A stretch of DNA of 54,243 bases from CAZZEX01 sp964653285. Its GTDB lineage: Bacteria > Chloroflexota > Anaerolineae > B4-G1. The notes beneath the pieces were generated by a model. The model saw only the letters and a program-made list of their open reading frames with translations. It made no database searches and was not told the origin of the DNA. The stretch is from NCBI GenBank assembly GCA_964653285.1, contig CAZZEX010000024.1, positions 1 to 54,243 of the forward strand. Direction: 5' to 3'. Below, piece by piece: positions 8,191 through 16,591 of this stretch; within the stretch, counting starts at the first letter, position 1; the number at the start of each line of letters is the position of its first letter. The translations under genes and the position numbers were made by a program.

Positions 8191-9585
8191 CTAATAGGGC
8201 ACGGTGAGAATCAGGGTCATGCCCTTATTCGGCGCAGTGTCAACATCCAGCAGGCCATCAAGCAAACGTGCGCGTTCACGGATGTTGCGCAGCCCTTGTC
8301 CCCCGCTGGTCGGCAGCGCCGAGAGCCCAACGCCATCGTCGGAGATACGGAGTTGCAACGCATTGACGCCATATCGCAGGTGTACCTCGACCCGCCGGGC
8401 TTGTGCGTGCCGGGCTACGTTGGTCAACGCTTCGCGCGCGATTTGGAAGATGTGCTGCCGGCGCCCGGCTCCCAGCACCAGGGTGCGCTCACCTTCCACG
8501 ATGAACTCCGTCTCCAATAATGTGTTGATGCGAAAGTCCTTGAGCATCTTGCTCAGGCCCATCTCAATATCATCGTCTGGTACCCCACCACGCAGGTCGA
8601 AGATGTAGCGGCGAATGTCCTGGATGGTCTGATTCAGGCTTCCGATCGCACGTGTCAGTTGGGCACACGCCATCTCCGGCTCGTCAGGAATACTGTGACG
8701 GGCTTCCTCCAGCATCAGCCCAGCAGCGTAGATGGACTGAATGATGCCGTCGTGTAACTCTCGCCCGATACGCTCCCGATCGCGGGCCAGCGCCTGTATT
8801 TGCTCCACATTCTCCAGCCAGAGTTCGGTCTCGCTCAGGACCACACTCAGCGCCCGCACGATCCCATAGGTGATGGCGACGCCACATAAGCCACGGAAGA
8901 GTGAGATCGGGACGCCCGCCGCCCGCAGAAGAACCTCCTGGTTGAGCCAGTTCGCAGGGAAGAAAGGAGCAGCCGGTCCTATCAGCCCCCCGAACAGGGC
9001 GAAGGCCCCCAGGGCGAACCAGGTAACGCGCAGGTGGGGCTTGACCAGCGGCAGCCGCTGGGCCTCGATGGTACGGTAGGTCTGGCGGCGCAGCCCCCAC
9101 GCCCCCACCAGACCGCCAGGTAGCGCCAGCCCATAGCGTGCAGCAATCTCGCCGCCGAGCCACACCTGCTCCGAGGACGTGCCGACCAGGCGAGCGGTGA
9201 CTAAACCAATCAACCATGGTGCAAGGAGACCGCCGGCAAGTGCCCATTGCTCCCACCGCCGCCTCTCCGGCAGCACATAGGTCTGCAGAGCGAAAGCCAG
9301 CAGGAAAGCATAGCCCACACCCAGTAGAAGCAGCCGCGACCAGGCGAGCCAGGGGGCCGAAGCACTCGAAGACACAAACCACGCAAGACTCCATGCCACT
9401 AACGCCTCACAGAACCCGAAGACCGCCAGCAGTGAAAGACCACGGGCGACCTCCAGTCGTGCACTGCGACGGGCCAAGAAGACAATTGAGAGGCCCAGCA
9501 CAAAAAAGGCCTGTCCTTGTAAAAATGGCAGCAACAACTGATGAGCAGCGAGAACCTCTCGCGGCCAGAGCATCCGATGATCCAA
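8191..9585 (-). CDS. NarL-family sensor histidine kinase (HisKA_3)
   Basis: A 464-aa membrane kinase. About seven hydrophobic segments fill residues 1-230 and no extracellular sensor domain is evident, so it may sense within the membrane. The HisKA_3 dimerisation box is RERIGRELHDGIIQSIYAAG, with the phospho-acceptor His in LHDG (about 280). The ATP-binding domain has NVARHAQARRV (N box) and DDGVGL plus GQGLRNIRERARLL near the end. It pairs with the NarL-type regulator immediately downstream. The stimulus and targets are unknown; no obvious target gene is adjacent apart from the sugar operon about 1 kb away. Confidence 0.94.
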   Translation of the reverse strand: MDHRMLWPREVLAAHQLLLPFLQGQAFFVLGLSIVFLARRSARLEVARGLSLLAVFGFCEALVAWSLAWFVSSSASAPWLAWSRLLLLGVGYAFLLAFALQTYVLPERRRWEQWALAGGLLAPWLIGLVTARLVGTSSEQVWLGGEIAARYGLALPGGLVGAWGLRRQTYRTIEAQRLPLVKPHLRVTWFALGAFALFGGLIGPAAPFFPANWLNQEVLLRAAGVPISLFRGLCGVAITYGIVRALSVVLSETELWLENVEQIQALARDRERIGRELHDGIIQSIYAAGLMLEEARHSIPDEPEMACAQLTRAIGSLNQTIQDIRRYIFDLRGGVPDDDIEMGLSKMLKDFRINTLLETEFIVEGERTLVLGAGRRQHIFQIAREALTNVARHAQARRVEVHLRYGVNALQLRISDDGVGLSALPTSGGQGLRNIRERARLLDGLLDVDTAPNKGMTLILTVPY

Positions 9586-9658
9586 CCTTTCCTCTTATAG
9601 CCTTCTACTGTCCAATCACACAGGGCAGCCGCTGGCGCCTCTGAGAGCCGGCCGGATG

Positions 9659-10837
9659 CTACGACATCAGAGACATATGGTAGGTGCGATACACCTTGTA
9701 TCGCTGCCCGCCCAGGTTCTGGATGAGGCGATTGATCATCGCGTTATGCTCAGCCGTGAGTGACATGTCAAGCCAGGTATATCCCTTGCGTAGAAGCGCC
9801 CGCGCCGTCTCCAAATAGAGCAGCGAGTCCAACCCTCGCAAGCGGTATTCCTCCAGCACAGCCAATAGTTTCAGGCTGGCTACGTCAATGTGGCGCATAC
9901 GCCACCACAGCCGGAGCCAACCCAGTGGGAAGAGACGCCCGTTGGCACTTTTGAGCGCCCGGTTTACGTCGGGTATCGCCGCCGAAAATCCGACTGGCTG
10001 ACCATCTATCTCAGCCAGGAAAACCAGGTCGGGATCAATCACCTGTCGCAGCTCCTCGATGAAGCGGATAAACTCCTGTTCGTCCATTGGCACGTGGTTG
10101 CGTATATAGCCCATCGCCTCGTTGACCAGGTACATCACCCGTGCCACGTCTGCGTCCCAATCCTCCATTCGCATAGTACGAATCTGAACCCCGGTTCTGC
10201 GACGCACGGCTTCTGCCACGCGCAGTATTTTGGGCGGCAGGTTGGCGACGTCCCCGTTGAACGCAGCCAGGTCTATCCAATACGCATAGGCATCCCGATA
10301 CTTGACCAGGCCATACTGCTCCAGGAGATCGGCATAGTAGAGCGGGCTATGTCCGCACAACAGCACCGGTGGGTGATCGAAACCCTCGATCAGCACGCCA
10401 GGTGAATCATCCATCGAGAAGTAAAACGGGCCACGGATGGTCTCCATCCCCTGCTCGCGAGCCCAGTCGCACACAGCGTCCAATAGCGCCTGGGCAACCT
10501 CGTAGTCATCGAAGGTCTCGAAAAAGCCGAACCCGGCTGCTCTCTTGTTCAGGAACCGATTGGCGCGGTGGTTGATCCAGCCAGCGATGCGGCCCACGTC
10601 CCGCCCATCGCGCCGGGCCAGGAACAGGGCAGCCCCGCCATAACGGAAGAACGATCCCCGCTGTGGGTCCAGGGTGTGTAATTGGCTGCGAATCAGCGGA
10701 GGCACCCACAGAGGATCATCGCGGTAAATCTGCCATGCGAAGCGCACGAAACGCTCACGGCCCCGCTCATCCCGGACCGGCACAACCTGAACGTCCGGTA
10801 TAGTACCAGTACTGCGTGCGTTAGTATAGGTCACCAT
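9659..10837 (-). CDS. GNAT-fold N-acetyltransferase-like protein
   Basis: A 392-aa protein resembling the large GNAT-like proteins related to YghO. The N-terminal half has FVRFAWQIYRDDPLWVPPLI followed by FFRYGGAALFLARRDGRDVG, a typical opening of that family. The C-terminal half has the acyl-CoA-type core PDLVFLAEIDGQPVGFSAAI and a late helix (GLDSLLYLETARALLRKGY). A promoter with a 69-base leader lies upstream. The acceptor substrate is unknown. The kinase gene begins 73 bases downstream but has its own spacer, so cotranscription is uncertain. Confidence 0.7.
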   Translation of the reverse strand: MVTYTNARSTGTIPDVQVVPVRDERGRERFVRFAWQIYRDDPLWVPPLIRSQLHTLDPQRGSFFRYGGAALFLARRDGRDVGRIAGWINHRANRFLNKRAAGFGFFETFDDYEVAQALLDAVCDWAREQGMETIRGPFYFSMDDSPGVLIEGFDHPPVLLCGHSPLYYADLLEQYGLVKYRDAYAYWIDLAAFNGDVANLPPKILRVAEAVRRRTGVQIRTMRMEDWDADVARVMYLVNEAMGYIRNHVPMDEQEFIRFIEELRQVIDPDLVFLAEIDGQPVGFSAAIPDVNRALKSANGRLFPLGWLRLWWRMRHIDVASLKLLAVLEEYRLRGLDSLLYLETARALLRKGYTWLDMSLTAEHNAMINRLIQNLGGQRYKVYRTYHMSLMS

Positions 10838-10912
10838 GTCTGGGCAATCCTCTCATTCATTGCTGGGGTGTGTGGGTCATGCTCCACACCGGCATGAATT
10901 CATTCCGATCCA

Positions 10913-10941
10913 ATTATACCAGTGGAACGTCAGGTACACAA
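10913..10941 (-). promoter_or_regulatory. promoter for the GNAT-like gene
   Basis: Read on the minus strand: TTGTGT (10941-10936), a 17-base spacer, then TATAAT (10918-10913) preceded by TGG, an extended -10. Transcription should start near 10906, about 69 bases before the ATG at 10837. The dtd gene ends at 10950, just upstream. Confidence 0.65.
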
Positions 10942-10949
10942 GACACACT

Positions 10950-11387
10950 TCACCGCTCCAGCAAAATGGTCACGGGGCCATCGTTGTGGATTTCCACCAG
11001 CATGTGCGCGCCGAAGACGCCGGTCTCGACGGGCACGCCGTGGTCCCGCAATGCCTGGGCGAAGTGCTCCACCAACGGCTCGGCCACCTCCGGCGGAGCG
11101 GCGTCGCTGAAGCCCGGGCGGCGGCCCTTGCGGCGGTCGGCGTAGAGGGTGAACTGAGAGATGACCAGTGCCGCACCGTCCACATCCAGCAGGCTGGTGT
11201 TTATTTTGCCTGCACTGTCCTCGAAAATGCGTAGTCCGGCGATCTTACGCGCCAGCCACTCGGCCTGTTCCTCTGTGTCGCCGTGGGTGACGCCTGTCAG
11301 CACGACCACGCCCCGTCCGATCGCGCCGACGACCTCGCCCTCAACGCTCACCGAAGCCCTGCTAACCCTCTGTACGACTGCCCGCAT
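10950..11387 (-). CDS. dtd: D-aminoacyl-tRNA deacylase
   Basis: A 145-aa tRNA proofreading enzyme that hydrolyses D-amino acids from mischarged tRNA. It starts MRAVVQRVSRASVSV, the usual beginning of the family, with GAGGAG upstream of the ATG at 11387. The active-site motif SQFTLYADRRKGRRPGF (about 79-95) and the C-terminal NDGPVTILLE (the Gly-cisPro motif region, about 135-144) are intact. The length is typical. It is the last gene of a tight minus-strand operon with mntA, hepT, trpS and a MazG-like gene (25-base gap), all but the MazG-like gene tied to tRNA. Confidence 0.96.
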   Translation of the reverse strand: MRAVVQRVSRASVSVEGEVVGAIGRGVVVLTGVTHGDTEEQAEWLARKIAGLRIFEDSAGKINTSLLDVDGAALVISQFTLYADRRKGRRPGFSDAAPPEVAEPLVEHFAQALRDHGVPVETGVFGAHMLVEIHNDGPVTILLER

Positions 11388-11412
11388 TTCCGACTCCTCG
11401 TGCACGTCCCCA

Positions 11413-11745
11413 TCACTTTTCAACGGGGAAGCGTTGCTCATTCCGCTCCAATTTGTCCAGCACTATTGCGCTCACGTCCACGTCCAGTGCGTTCGCCAGG
11501 CTGAGCCCGTAGATGAGGACGTCCGCCAATTCATCGGCCACATCGGCTCGCTTCGCTTCGTCCTGCATGGCGGCTGCCGCCTGCCCGTGGGTGAGCCACT
11601 GGAAATGCTCCATCAGTTCGGCGGCCTCGACAGCGATGGCGACGCTCAGGTTCTTGGGGACGTGGAACTGCTCCCAGTCGCGGGCGGCCACGAATTCAGC
11701 CACGCGCTGGCGCAGGTCGGCGAGGGTGGTGTCGTGGTCAGCCAT
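11413..11745 (-). CDS. MazG-like nucleotide pyrophosphohydrolase
   Basis: A 110-aa all-alpha NTP pyrophosphatase of the MazG/RS21-C6 (dCTPase-like) type. The metal-binding pattern is present: VEAAELMEHFQW (about 40-51) and ADELADVLIYGLSLAN (about 74-89). The start at 11745 gives the usual N-terminus (TLADLRQRVAEFVAARDW). An extension further upstream would run into trpS, whose stop is 11 bases away. It probably hydrolyses aberrant or surplus dNTPs to the monophosphate; the substrate is inferred from family only. It lies between trpS and dtd in the operon. Confidence 0.88.
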   Translation of the reverse strand: MADHDTTLADLRQRVAEFVAARDWEQFHVPKNLSVAIAVEAAELMEHFQWLTHGQAAAAMQDEAKRADVADELADVLIYGLSLANALDVDVSAIVLDKLERNEQRFPVEK

Positions 11746-11756
11746 GTGGCTAAGGA

Positions 11757-12743
11757 CTAAGGAAGTCCCATTGCCGCTTTGGCCTCGGCGATGGTCTCGG
11801 CGGCAATGGCGGAGGCCTGGCGGGCACCATCGGCCAGGATATCCCACACGCGATTGGGGGCTGCGGCCAGCGCCGCCCGCCGCTCGCGGAAGGGAGCGAA
11901 GTAGTCGGTCAAGTTCTGGACAAAGAGCCGTTTGCACTCCACGCAGCCGATGGTCGCAGAGCGACAGTCCTTCTCGATCTGCGTCACCTGGTCGGGGGAG
12001 AAGAAGCCATGCAGGGTGAAGACGTTACACACCTCAGGATGACCAGGATCGCCGCGGTAGCGGCGGGCCGGGTCGGTGACCATCTGCATCACCCGCCGCT
12101 CGATCTCCTCCGGCGGAGCGGCGATCTCGATGTGATTATCCAGCGACTTGCTCATCTTCTGCTGGCCGTCTACGCCCAGGACTTTGGGGAACTCGGTGAA
12201 TTTGGCCTGGGGCTCGACCAGCACGTCGCCGAAGTGATGGTTGAAGCGACGCACGATCTCGCGGGTAAACTCCAGGTGGGGGGCCTGATCCACGCCGACG
12301 GGAACGATGTCGGCCTTGTAGAGCGTGATGTCGGCGGCCATCAGCACCGGGTAGCCGACCAGCCCGTAGTTGACGTTGTCGGGTTGCTGGCGCACCTTCT
12401 CCTTAAACGTGGGCAGCCGGGTCAACCAGCCCAGGGGAGTGGCCATCGAAAGCAGGAGATGCAGTTCAGTAACCTGGGGCACGTGGGATTGGACGAAGAT
12501 AATGGTGCCCCGTTCGGGGTCCATCCCGGCGGCCAGCCAGTCGAGGACCATTTCGTAGGTCCAGTCGCGCAACTTATCAGTGTCCTTGAGCGTGGTGAGA
12601 GCATGCAGATCCACGACACAGTAGATACAGTCGTAGGCGTCCTGCAGGGCGACGTAGTTGCGGATGGCACCCAGGTAGTTGCCCAGGTGCTGGCGTCCGG
12701 TGGGCCGGGCGCCCGAGAAGACGCGGCCTTTCTTTGTGCTCAT
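11757..12743 (-). CDS. trpS: tryptophanyl-tRNA synthetase
   Basis: A 328-aa class I aminoacyl-tRNA synthetase that charges tRNA-Trp. The HIGH-type signature is in GARPTGRQHLGNY (about 11-23) and the KMSKS loop is in GQQKMSKSLDNH (about 192-203). The length matches bacterial TrpRS. Its ATG overlaps the stop of the upstream hepT gene by 4 bases (ATGA), so translation is probably coupled to the toxin gene. This is an unusual position for an essential gene. Confidence 0.97.
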   Translation of the reverse strand: MSTKKGRVFSGARPTGRQHLGNYLGAIRNYVALQDAYDCIYCVVDLHALTTLKDTDKLRDWTYEMVLDWLAAGMDPERGTIIFVQSHVPQVTELHLLLSMATPLGWLTRLPTFKEKVRQQPDNVNYGLVGYPVLMAADITLYKADIVPVGVDQAPHLEFTREIVRRFNHHFGDVLVEPQAKFTEFPKVLGVDGQQKMSKSLDNHIEIAAPPEEIERRVMQMVTDPARRYRGDPGHPEVCNVFTLHGFFSPDQVTQIEKDCRSATIGCVECKRLFVQNLTDYFAPFRERRAALAAAPNRVWDILADGARQASAIAAETIAEAKAAMGLP

Positions 12744-13105
12744 CGTATTGAATGTTCCTCCGTATCGCTTTCACTTTCAATGATTTGCTGAATCTCTCGG
12801 TGGAGCATGGGCACTTTGTTTATGACAACATCCCACACAATGTCATAGTCTGTGCCAAAGTATCTGTGTATCAATCGGTCTCGCATTCCGGCCATTGCTC
12901 TCCAGTCAATGTGACCGTATTTTTGCCTAAGCTCCATAGATATGTTCTTGGTCGCTTCACCGATAACCTCTAAACTGCGTACAAAGGCTCTTCTCAATGT
13001 CTCGTCCTGCATAAATTCATCTTTGCTCAGCCCTTCTGCTCGGCCTTCGAGGTATATCACCTCGTCTAAGATATGGCGTAGGTATTCAAGCGATGAGTGT
13101 GACAT
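12740..13105 (-). CDS. hepT: HepT-like HEPN ribonuclease toxin (DUF86)
   Basis: A 121-aa HEPN-domain protein. The catalytic RX4HXY motif is intact in RDRLIHRYFGTDYD (about 80-93), as in active HepT toxins. In characterised systems HepT is an RNase, reported to act on tRNA, and is silenced when MntA adds AMP to the Tyr of this motif. The ATG at 13105 follows GAGGTTGAAT and is preferred over a TTG two codons earlier. The gene overlaps mntA by 20 bases upstream and trpS by 4 bases downstream. Confidence 0.9.
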   Translation of the reverse strand: MSHSSLEYLRHILDEVIYLEGRAEGLSKDEFMQDETLRRAFVRSLEVIGEATKNISMELRQKYGHIDWRAMAGMRDRLIHRYFGTDYDIVWDVVINKVPMLHREIQQIIESESDTEEHSIR

Positions 13106-13403
13106 ATTCAACCTCGTTCACGATGTGGGGACCAATATAAGGACTCAAGGACTCAAGCGTTACCAGCTCAACGCGTCGTTTGAACAAATCCTCCAAGAAG
13201 AAAGAAAGCCGCATAAAATTATCAAAAGTCTTTTTGCCTTGCTCAAACTCCACAAGCAAGTCCACGTCACTTTCCACACCTTGCTCCTCACGTACAAAGG
13301 AGCCGAACAAGCCGATTTTCTTCACCCCCAGAGCTTTAATTCTATCCTGATGCTCTACAATGAGTGATAGGGCTTTCTCTTTGGTTTGAACTGACGTATC
13401 CAT
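13086..13403 (-). CDS. mntA: MntA-like nucleotidyltransferase antitoxin
   Basis: A 105-aa minimal nucleotidyltransferase. The catalytic signature GSFVREEQGVESDVDLLVEF contains GSxxR and the DxD metal pair (about 46-65). In characterised pairs MntA AMPylates HepT to neutralise it. The ATG at 13403 fits the usual family N-terminus; longer in-frame starts add an unlikely 34 residues. It is first in an operon that continues into hepT and trpS. No clear promoter was identified by eye in the 147 bases back to acpS. Confidence 0.88.
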   Translation of the reverse strand: MDTSVQTKEKALSLIVEHQDRIKALGVKKIGLFGSFVREEQGVESDVDLLVEFEQGKKTFDNFMRLSFFLEDLFKRRVELVTLESLSPYIGPHIVNEVEYVTLIA

Positions 13404-13550
13404 AATGGCACCTGCTTCAATTACGAACACTCCCGATAGGCCAGTGTCCGCTGGATGATTCATCGCCGCGTCGAGTAGTATATCACAGAAACAGGTGCGG
13501 AGCAAAGAAAGTTGCTCCGCTCAAACGGGGAACAGGCTGACCCTATTTAC

Positions 13551-13925
13551 CTACTGCGCCGCCACACAGGCGATGGCGTGTTCGCGGGTGTGGGAGAGGC
13601 TGATCGCCCATTCGGTGAGGCCGAGTTCGCCAGCGCGCTCAGCGGCGCGACCGTAAAGGCGAACGATCGGCTTGCCCCGCACGTCGCCGATGACCTCCAC
13701 GTCCTGCCAGTTGATGCCATCGCGGGCCATCATCCGCACGCCCACCCCCAGCGCTTTGGCGACGGCCTCCTTGGCCGCGAAGCGGGCCGCCAGTTCGGGC
13801 GGACGAGCCTGACAGTACAAGATCTCGGCCGAGGTGAAAACGCGCTCCAGGAAGCGGTCGCTGTAGCGTGTCAGCATCCGCTCGACGCGGGCGATTTCGA
13901 TCAGGTCAACGCCGACAGTAAGCAT
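13551..13925 (-). CDS. acpS: holo-[acyl-carrier-protein] synthase
   Basis: A 124-aa phosphopantetheinyl transferase that moves 4'-phosphopantetheine from CoA onto acyl carrier protein for fatty-acid synthesis. The magnesium-binding Asp is in VGVDLIEI (Asp7) and the second signature is RFAAKEAVAKALG (Glu53). The C-terminal SLSHTREHAIACV is typical. The start lies 21 bases after the non-catalytic M16 gene, so it probably ends the ugd-M16-M16-acpS operon. Confidence 0.96.
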   Translation of the reverse strand: MLTVGVDLIEIARVERMLTRYSDRFLERVFTSAEILYCQARPPELAARFAAKEAVAKALGVGVRMMARDGINWQDVEVIGDVRGKPIVRLYGRAAERAGELGLTEWAISLSHTREHAIACVAAQ

Positions 13926-13946
13926 AGCACATTATGTGTGATGGTA

Positions 13947-15212
13947 TCACGTTGCCGGTGGGCCGGCGATGGCAAGAGCGTAAGCGTCGGGGCTGAGCCA
14001 GCGCTGCGCGACGGCCTGCACCCGCTCAGTGGTGATCTCACTGATCAGGCCTGCATAGCGCCGCAGGTAGTCCAGACCCAGATTGTAGCGCTCCATATCG
14101 AGGATGGCCCACGCCACTCCCGCGTTGGTCTCCAGGCGCAGGGGCAGACTGCCGGTGATGAAAGCCTTGTTATCGTTTAACTCTGCCTCACCCACCGGCT
14201 CATCGCAGATGCGACGGATCTCGGTGCGAATGCTTGCGATGGCTCGCTCGACGTTGGCCGGGTTGACGCCAGCGACGACGCGCCAGGGGCCAGGACCGGG
14301 GCCGCCATCCACGCGGCTGAGCGAGTAATAAGCCAAACCCTGCGCGTCGCGCACATTCTCCCCCAGGCGACCCATCAATCCGAAGACGCCCAGAATGGTG
14401 TTGCACACAGCCGCGTCCAGGAAATCCGGCGCGGTGCGAGGGGGGCCAGGATAGCCCAGGACGATGTCCGATTGTGTCTTGCCAGGAATGGGAACGGCGC
14501 GCTCACGAACCTCGGTGATGCGGGAAACGTGGGGGAGTGGGGCGCGCTCGAAGGTGTGGCCCTCCCAATCGCTGAAGGCGTCCTCGACCTGCACCAGTGT
14601 ATCGGCGGTCTCCACCGCGCCCACTATGACGATGACCATCCCTTGCGGGCCGTAGCCGCCGGCGTAGAACTTGGCCAGGTCATCGCGGCTGAGCTGGCTA
14701 ACCGTCTCGGTGTAGCCGCTGAGACTACGAGCGTAGGGGTGCTCCCTGGGGTAAGCCAGTTCGTGGAAGGTCAGGCCAGCCATACGCTGGGTGTCGTGGG
14801 CGCGTTCCTCCAGGTCGGTGAGAATCTCGCCGCGCAGTTTCTCGACCTCATCGTGGGGGAAGGTAGGGTGGCGCAACACGTCAGTGAGGACGTCGAGCGC
14901 CAGCGGCAGGTCTTCGACCAGGCTCTTGGTACCAAAACCGGTGGCGTGCGTACCTCCACTGACGCCAACGCTGGCGCCGACCGATTCCAACTCTTCGTAG
15001 ATTTGTTCGAAGGTGCGATTCGCGGTGCCGCGCATCAGAGCGGTGGCGGTAAAGGCGGCCAGCCCGGCCTGCTCCGGTCGCTCGTCGTAGGCTCCCACGG
15101 GCAGGTAGCCGCTTACGACAACCGATGGGCTGCTGTGGTTCTCGCGCACCAATACCACAATTCCGTTGTTAAGTTGGCGTCTCACAATGTCTTGCGGTCC
15201 GGGTAAGGACAT
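13947..15212 (-). CDS. M16-family peptidase, non-catalytic subunit
   Basis: A 421-aa M16 (pitrilysin/MPP-like) protein. In the catalytic subunit the zinc motif HxxEH follows the N-terminal strand; here the corresponding region reads AGLAAFTATALMRGT, so zinc ligands are missing. The C-terminal R/Y signature, GRLGENVRDAQGLAYYS, is present. This is the pattern of the partner subunit in heterodimeric bacterial M16B peptidases, and the catalytic partner lies immediately upstream (75-base repeat-rich spacer). There is no signal peptide, so the protein is probably cytoplasmic. Confidence 0.93.
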   Translation of the reverse strand: MSLPGPQDIVRRQLNNGIVVLVRENHSSPSVVVSGYLPVGAYDERPEQAGLAAFTATALMRGTANRTFEQIYEELESVGASVGVSGGTHATGFGTKSLVEDLPLALDVLTDVLRHPTFPHDEVEKLRGEILTDLEERAHDTQRMAGLTFHELAYPREHPYARSLSGYTETVSQLSRDDLAKFYAGGYGPQGMVIVIVGAVETADTLVQVEDAFSDWEGHTFERAPLPHVSRITEVRERAVPIPGKTQSDIVLGYPGPPRTAPDFLDAAVCNTILGVFGLMGRLGENVRDAQGLAYYSLSRVDGGPGPGPWRVVAGVNPANVERAIASIRTEIRRICDEPVGEAELNDNKAFITGSLPLRLETNAGVAWAILDMERYNLGLDYLRRYAGLISEITTERVQAVAQRWLSPDAYALAIAGPPAT

Positions 15213-15228
15213 CTTATACCTCCCTGGG

Positions 15229-15284
15229 CAATGAACAATGAATCAATTAACAATGAACAACCCCATTGATTCATTTGTTCATTG
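15229..15284. repeat. word-like inverted repeat between the two M16 genes
   Basis: CAATGAACAATGAATCAAT (15229-15247) is complementary to ATTGATTCATTTGTTCATTG (15265-15284) apart from one extra T, so the spacer can fold into a long hairpin. It is built from the words CAATGAACAATGA and TTCATTG. The same words continue into the end of the catalytic M16 gene and reappear at the 3' end of rfbB (28480-28511). Confidence 0.6.
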
Positions 15285-15286
15285 TC

Positions 15287-16591
15287 TCATTGTTCATTGG
15301 GCACATACCATCCGACTGTGTGGTTGGACTGCTTGAGGTACTTCTGCGCCACGCGCTGCACGTCCTCGACGGTGACGGCGCTGAGGTTGGCGATGTAGTT
15401 CTCAAACCAGGTGTAGTCGGCGAAAACTTCGCTGAAGCCCATCCACAGCGCCTGCCCGGTGACGGATTCGCTGGAGTAGGCAAATTGCGCCTTGGCCTGC
15501 TTGATCGCTTTGGTCACCTCTTCCTGCGTGACCGGCTCGGCGACCACGCGCGCCAGTTCCGCCTCCAGCGCCTCTTCCACCTCAGCCGGGGTATGGCCGG
15601 CGCGCACGACGGCCGAGAGGCTGTAGACAAAAGGATCCACGGTTGGGGTCAGGGAGCCAGATATGGCGGTCGCCAGTTCTGTCGCCACCAGCGCCTTGTA
15701 GAGACGGCTGCTCTTGTTGGTCAAGCCGCCGCCAGAGAAAGTCAGGCCACTTGCCCCGGTGAGAGCGGCACCAAGCGCGGTCATGGCGAAGAAATCAGGC
15801 TCGTGGACGGTGGGGGCACGGAAGACCATCTGAAGGTAAGCGACGTTGCCCCCTCCCTCGCGAGTTACCCGCCGCTCTCCCTTCTGCGGGGGCTCGACGG
15901 CGTTCATCGGGGGGATGTCTGGGCCGTTTGGAATTGCACCAAAGTGCTGCTCGACCATGCGCAGCATTTCGTCGGCGTCGAAGTCGCCCACCACGACAGC
16001 AAGCGAGTTGTGGGGCGCATAATAGGTGCGGTAGTGCGCATAGAGTTGATCGCGGGTCATTGTCTCCAGGTCGCACATGTGGCCGAGAGTATCGGTGCCG
16101 TAGGGGTGCACACGGAAGGCGGCCGCCACCAATTCTTCGTTGAGCAGAAACTCCGGGTTGTTTTCGGCCCCCTGCCGCTCGCTGATGATGACGGTGCGCT
16201 CGGCGGCAACCTCGTCGGGGTCGAAGAGCGCGTTGACCATACGGTCGGCCTCGATGCGCAGGGCCAACTCTATGCGCTCAGCGGGCAGCGTGGCGAAGTA
16301 GGTGGTGAAGTCGTACCATGTCATGCCGTTGAAAGTGCCGCCCTCACGGGCGATTGCCTTTTCCGCCATGCCTTTGGGAAACATCTGCGTTCCCTTGAAG
16401 AGCATATGCTCTACCCAGTGGGAGATACCGGTAATGCCTAAGTGTTCGTTGCGACTCCCCACCCGATACCAGACCCAGAAACTGGTCACCGGGGCAGCGT
16501 GTGCCTCTTTGACCAGCACGGTCAGCCCATTGGACAGTTGGGTCCTGTGCGTTTTGAGCGTTTTGACAGATCTGCCATTGATTTTCTTCAT
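15287..16591 (-). CDS. M16-family zinc metallopeptidase, catalytic subunit
   Basis: A 434-aa zinc peptidase. The inverted zinc motif HWVEHMLFKGT (HxxEH, about 58-68) and the distal Glu in ERTVIISERQG (about 130-140) are intact. The ATG at 16591 overlaps the ugd stop by 4 bases (ATGA), which supports this start over longer in-frame versions. The non-catalytic partner follows. The last three codons and stop (Asn-Glu-Gln-stop) are made from the spacer word AATGAACAATGA. Substrates are unknown. Confidence 0.95.
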   Translation of the reverse strand: MKKINGRSVKTLKTHRTQLSNGLTVLVKEAHAAPVTSFWVWYRVGSRNEHLGITGISHWVEHMLFKGTQMFPKGMAEKAIAREGGTFNGMTWYDFTTYFATLPAERIELALRIEADRMVNALFDPDEVAAERTVIISERQGAENNPEFLLNEELVAAAFRVHPYGTDTLGHMCDLETMTRDQLYAHYRTYYAPHNSLAVVVGDFDADEMLRMVEQHFGAIPNGPDIPPMNAVEPPQKGERRVTREGGGNVAYLQMVFRAPTVHEPDFFAMTALGAALTGASGLTFSGGGLTNKSSRLYKALVATELATAISGSLTPTVDPFVYSLSAVVRAGHTPAEVEEALEAELARVVAEPVTQEEVTKAIKQAKAQFAYSSESVTGQALWMGFSEVFADYTWFENYIANLSAVTVEDVQRVAQKYLKQSNHTVGWYVPNEQ

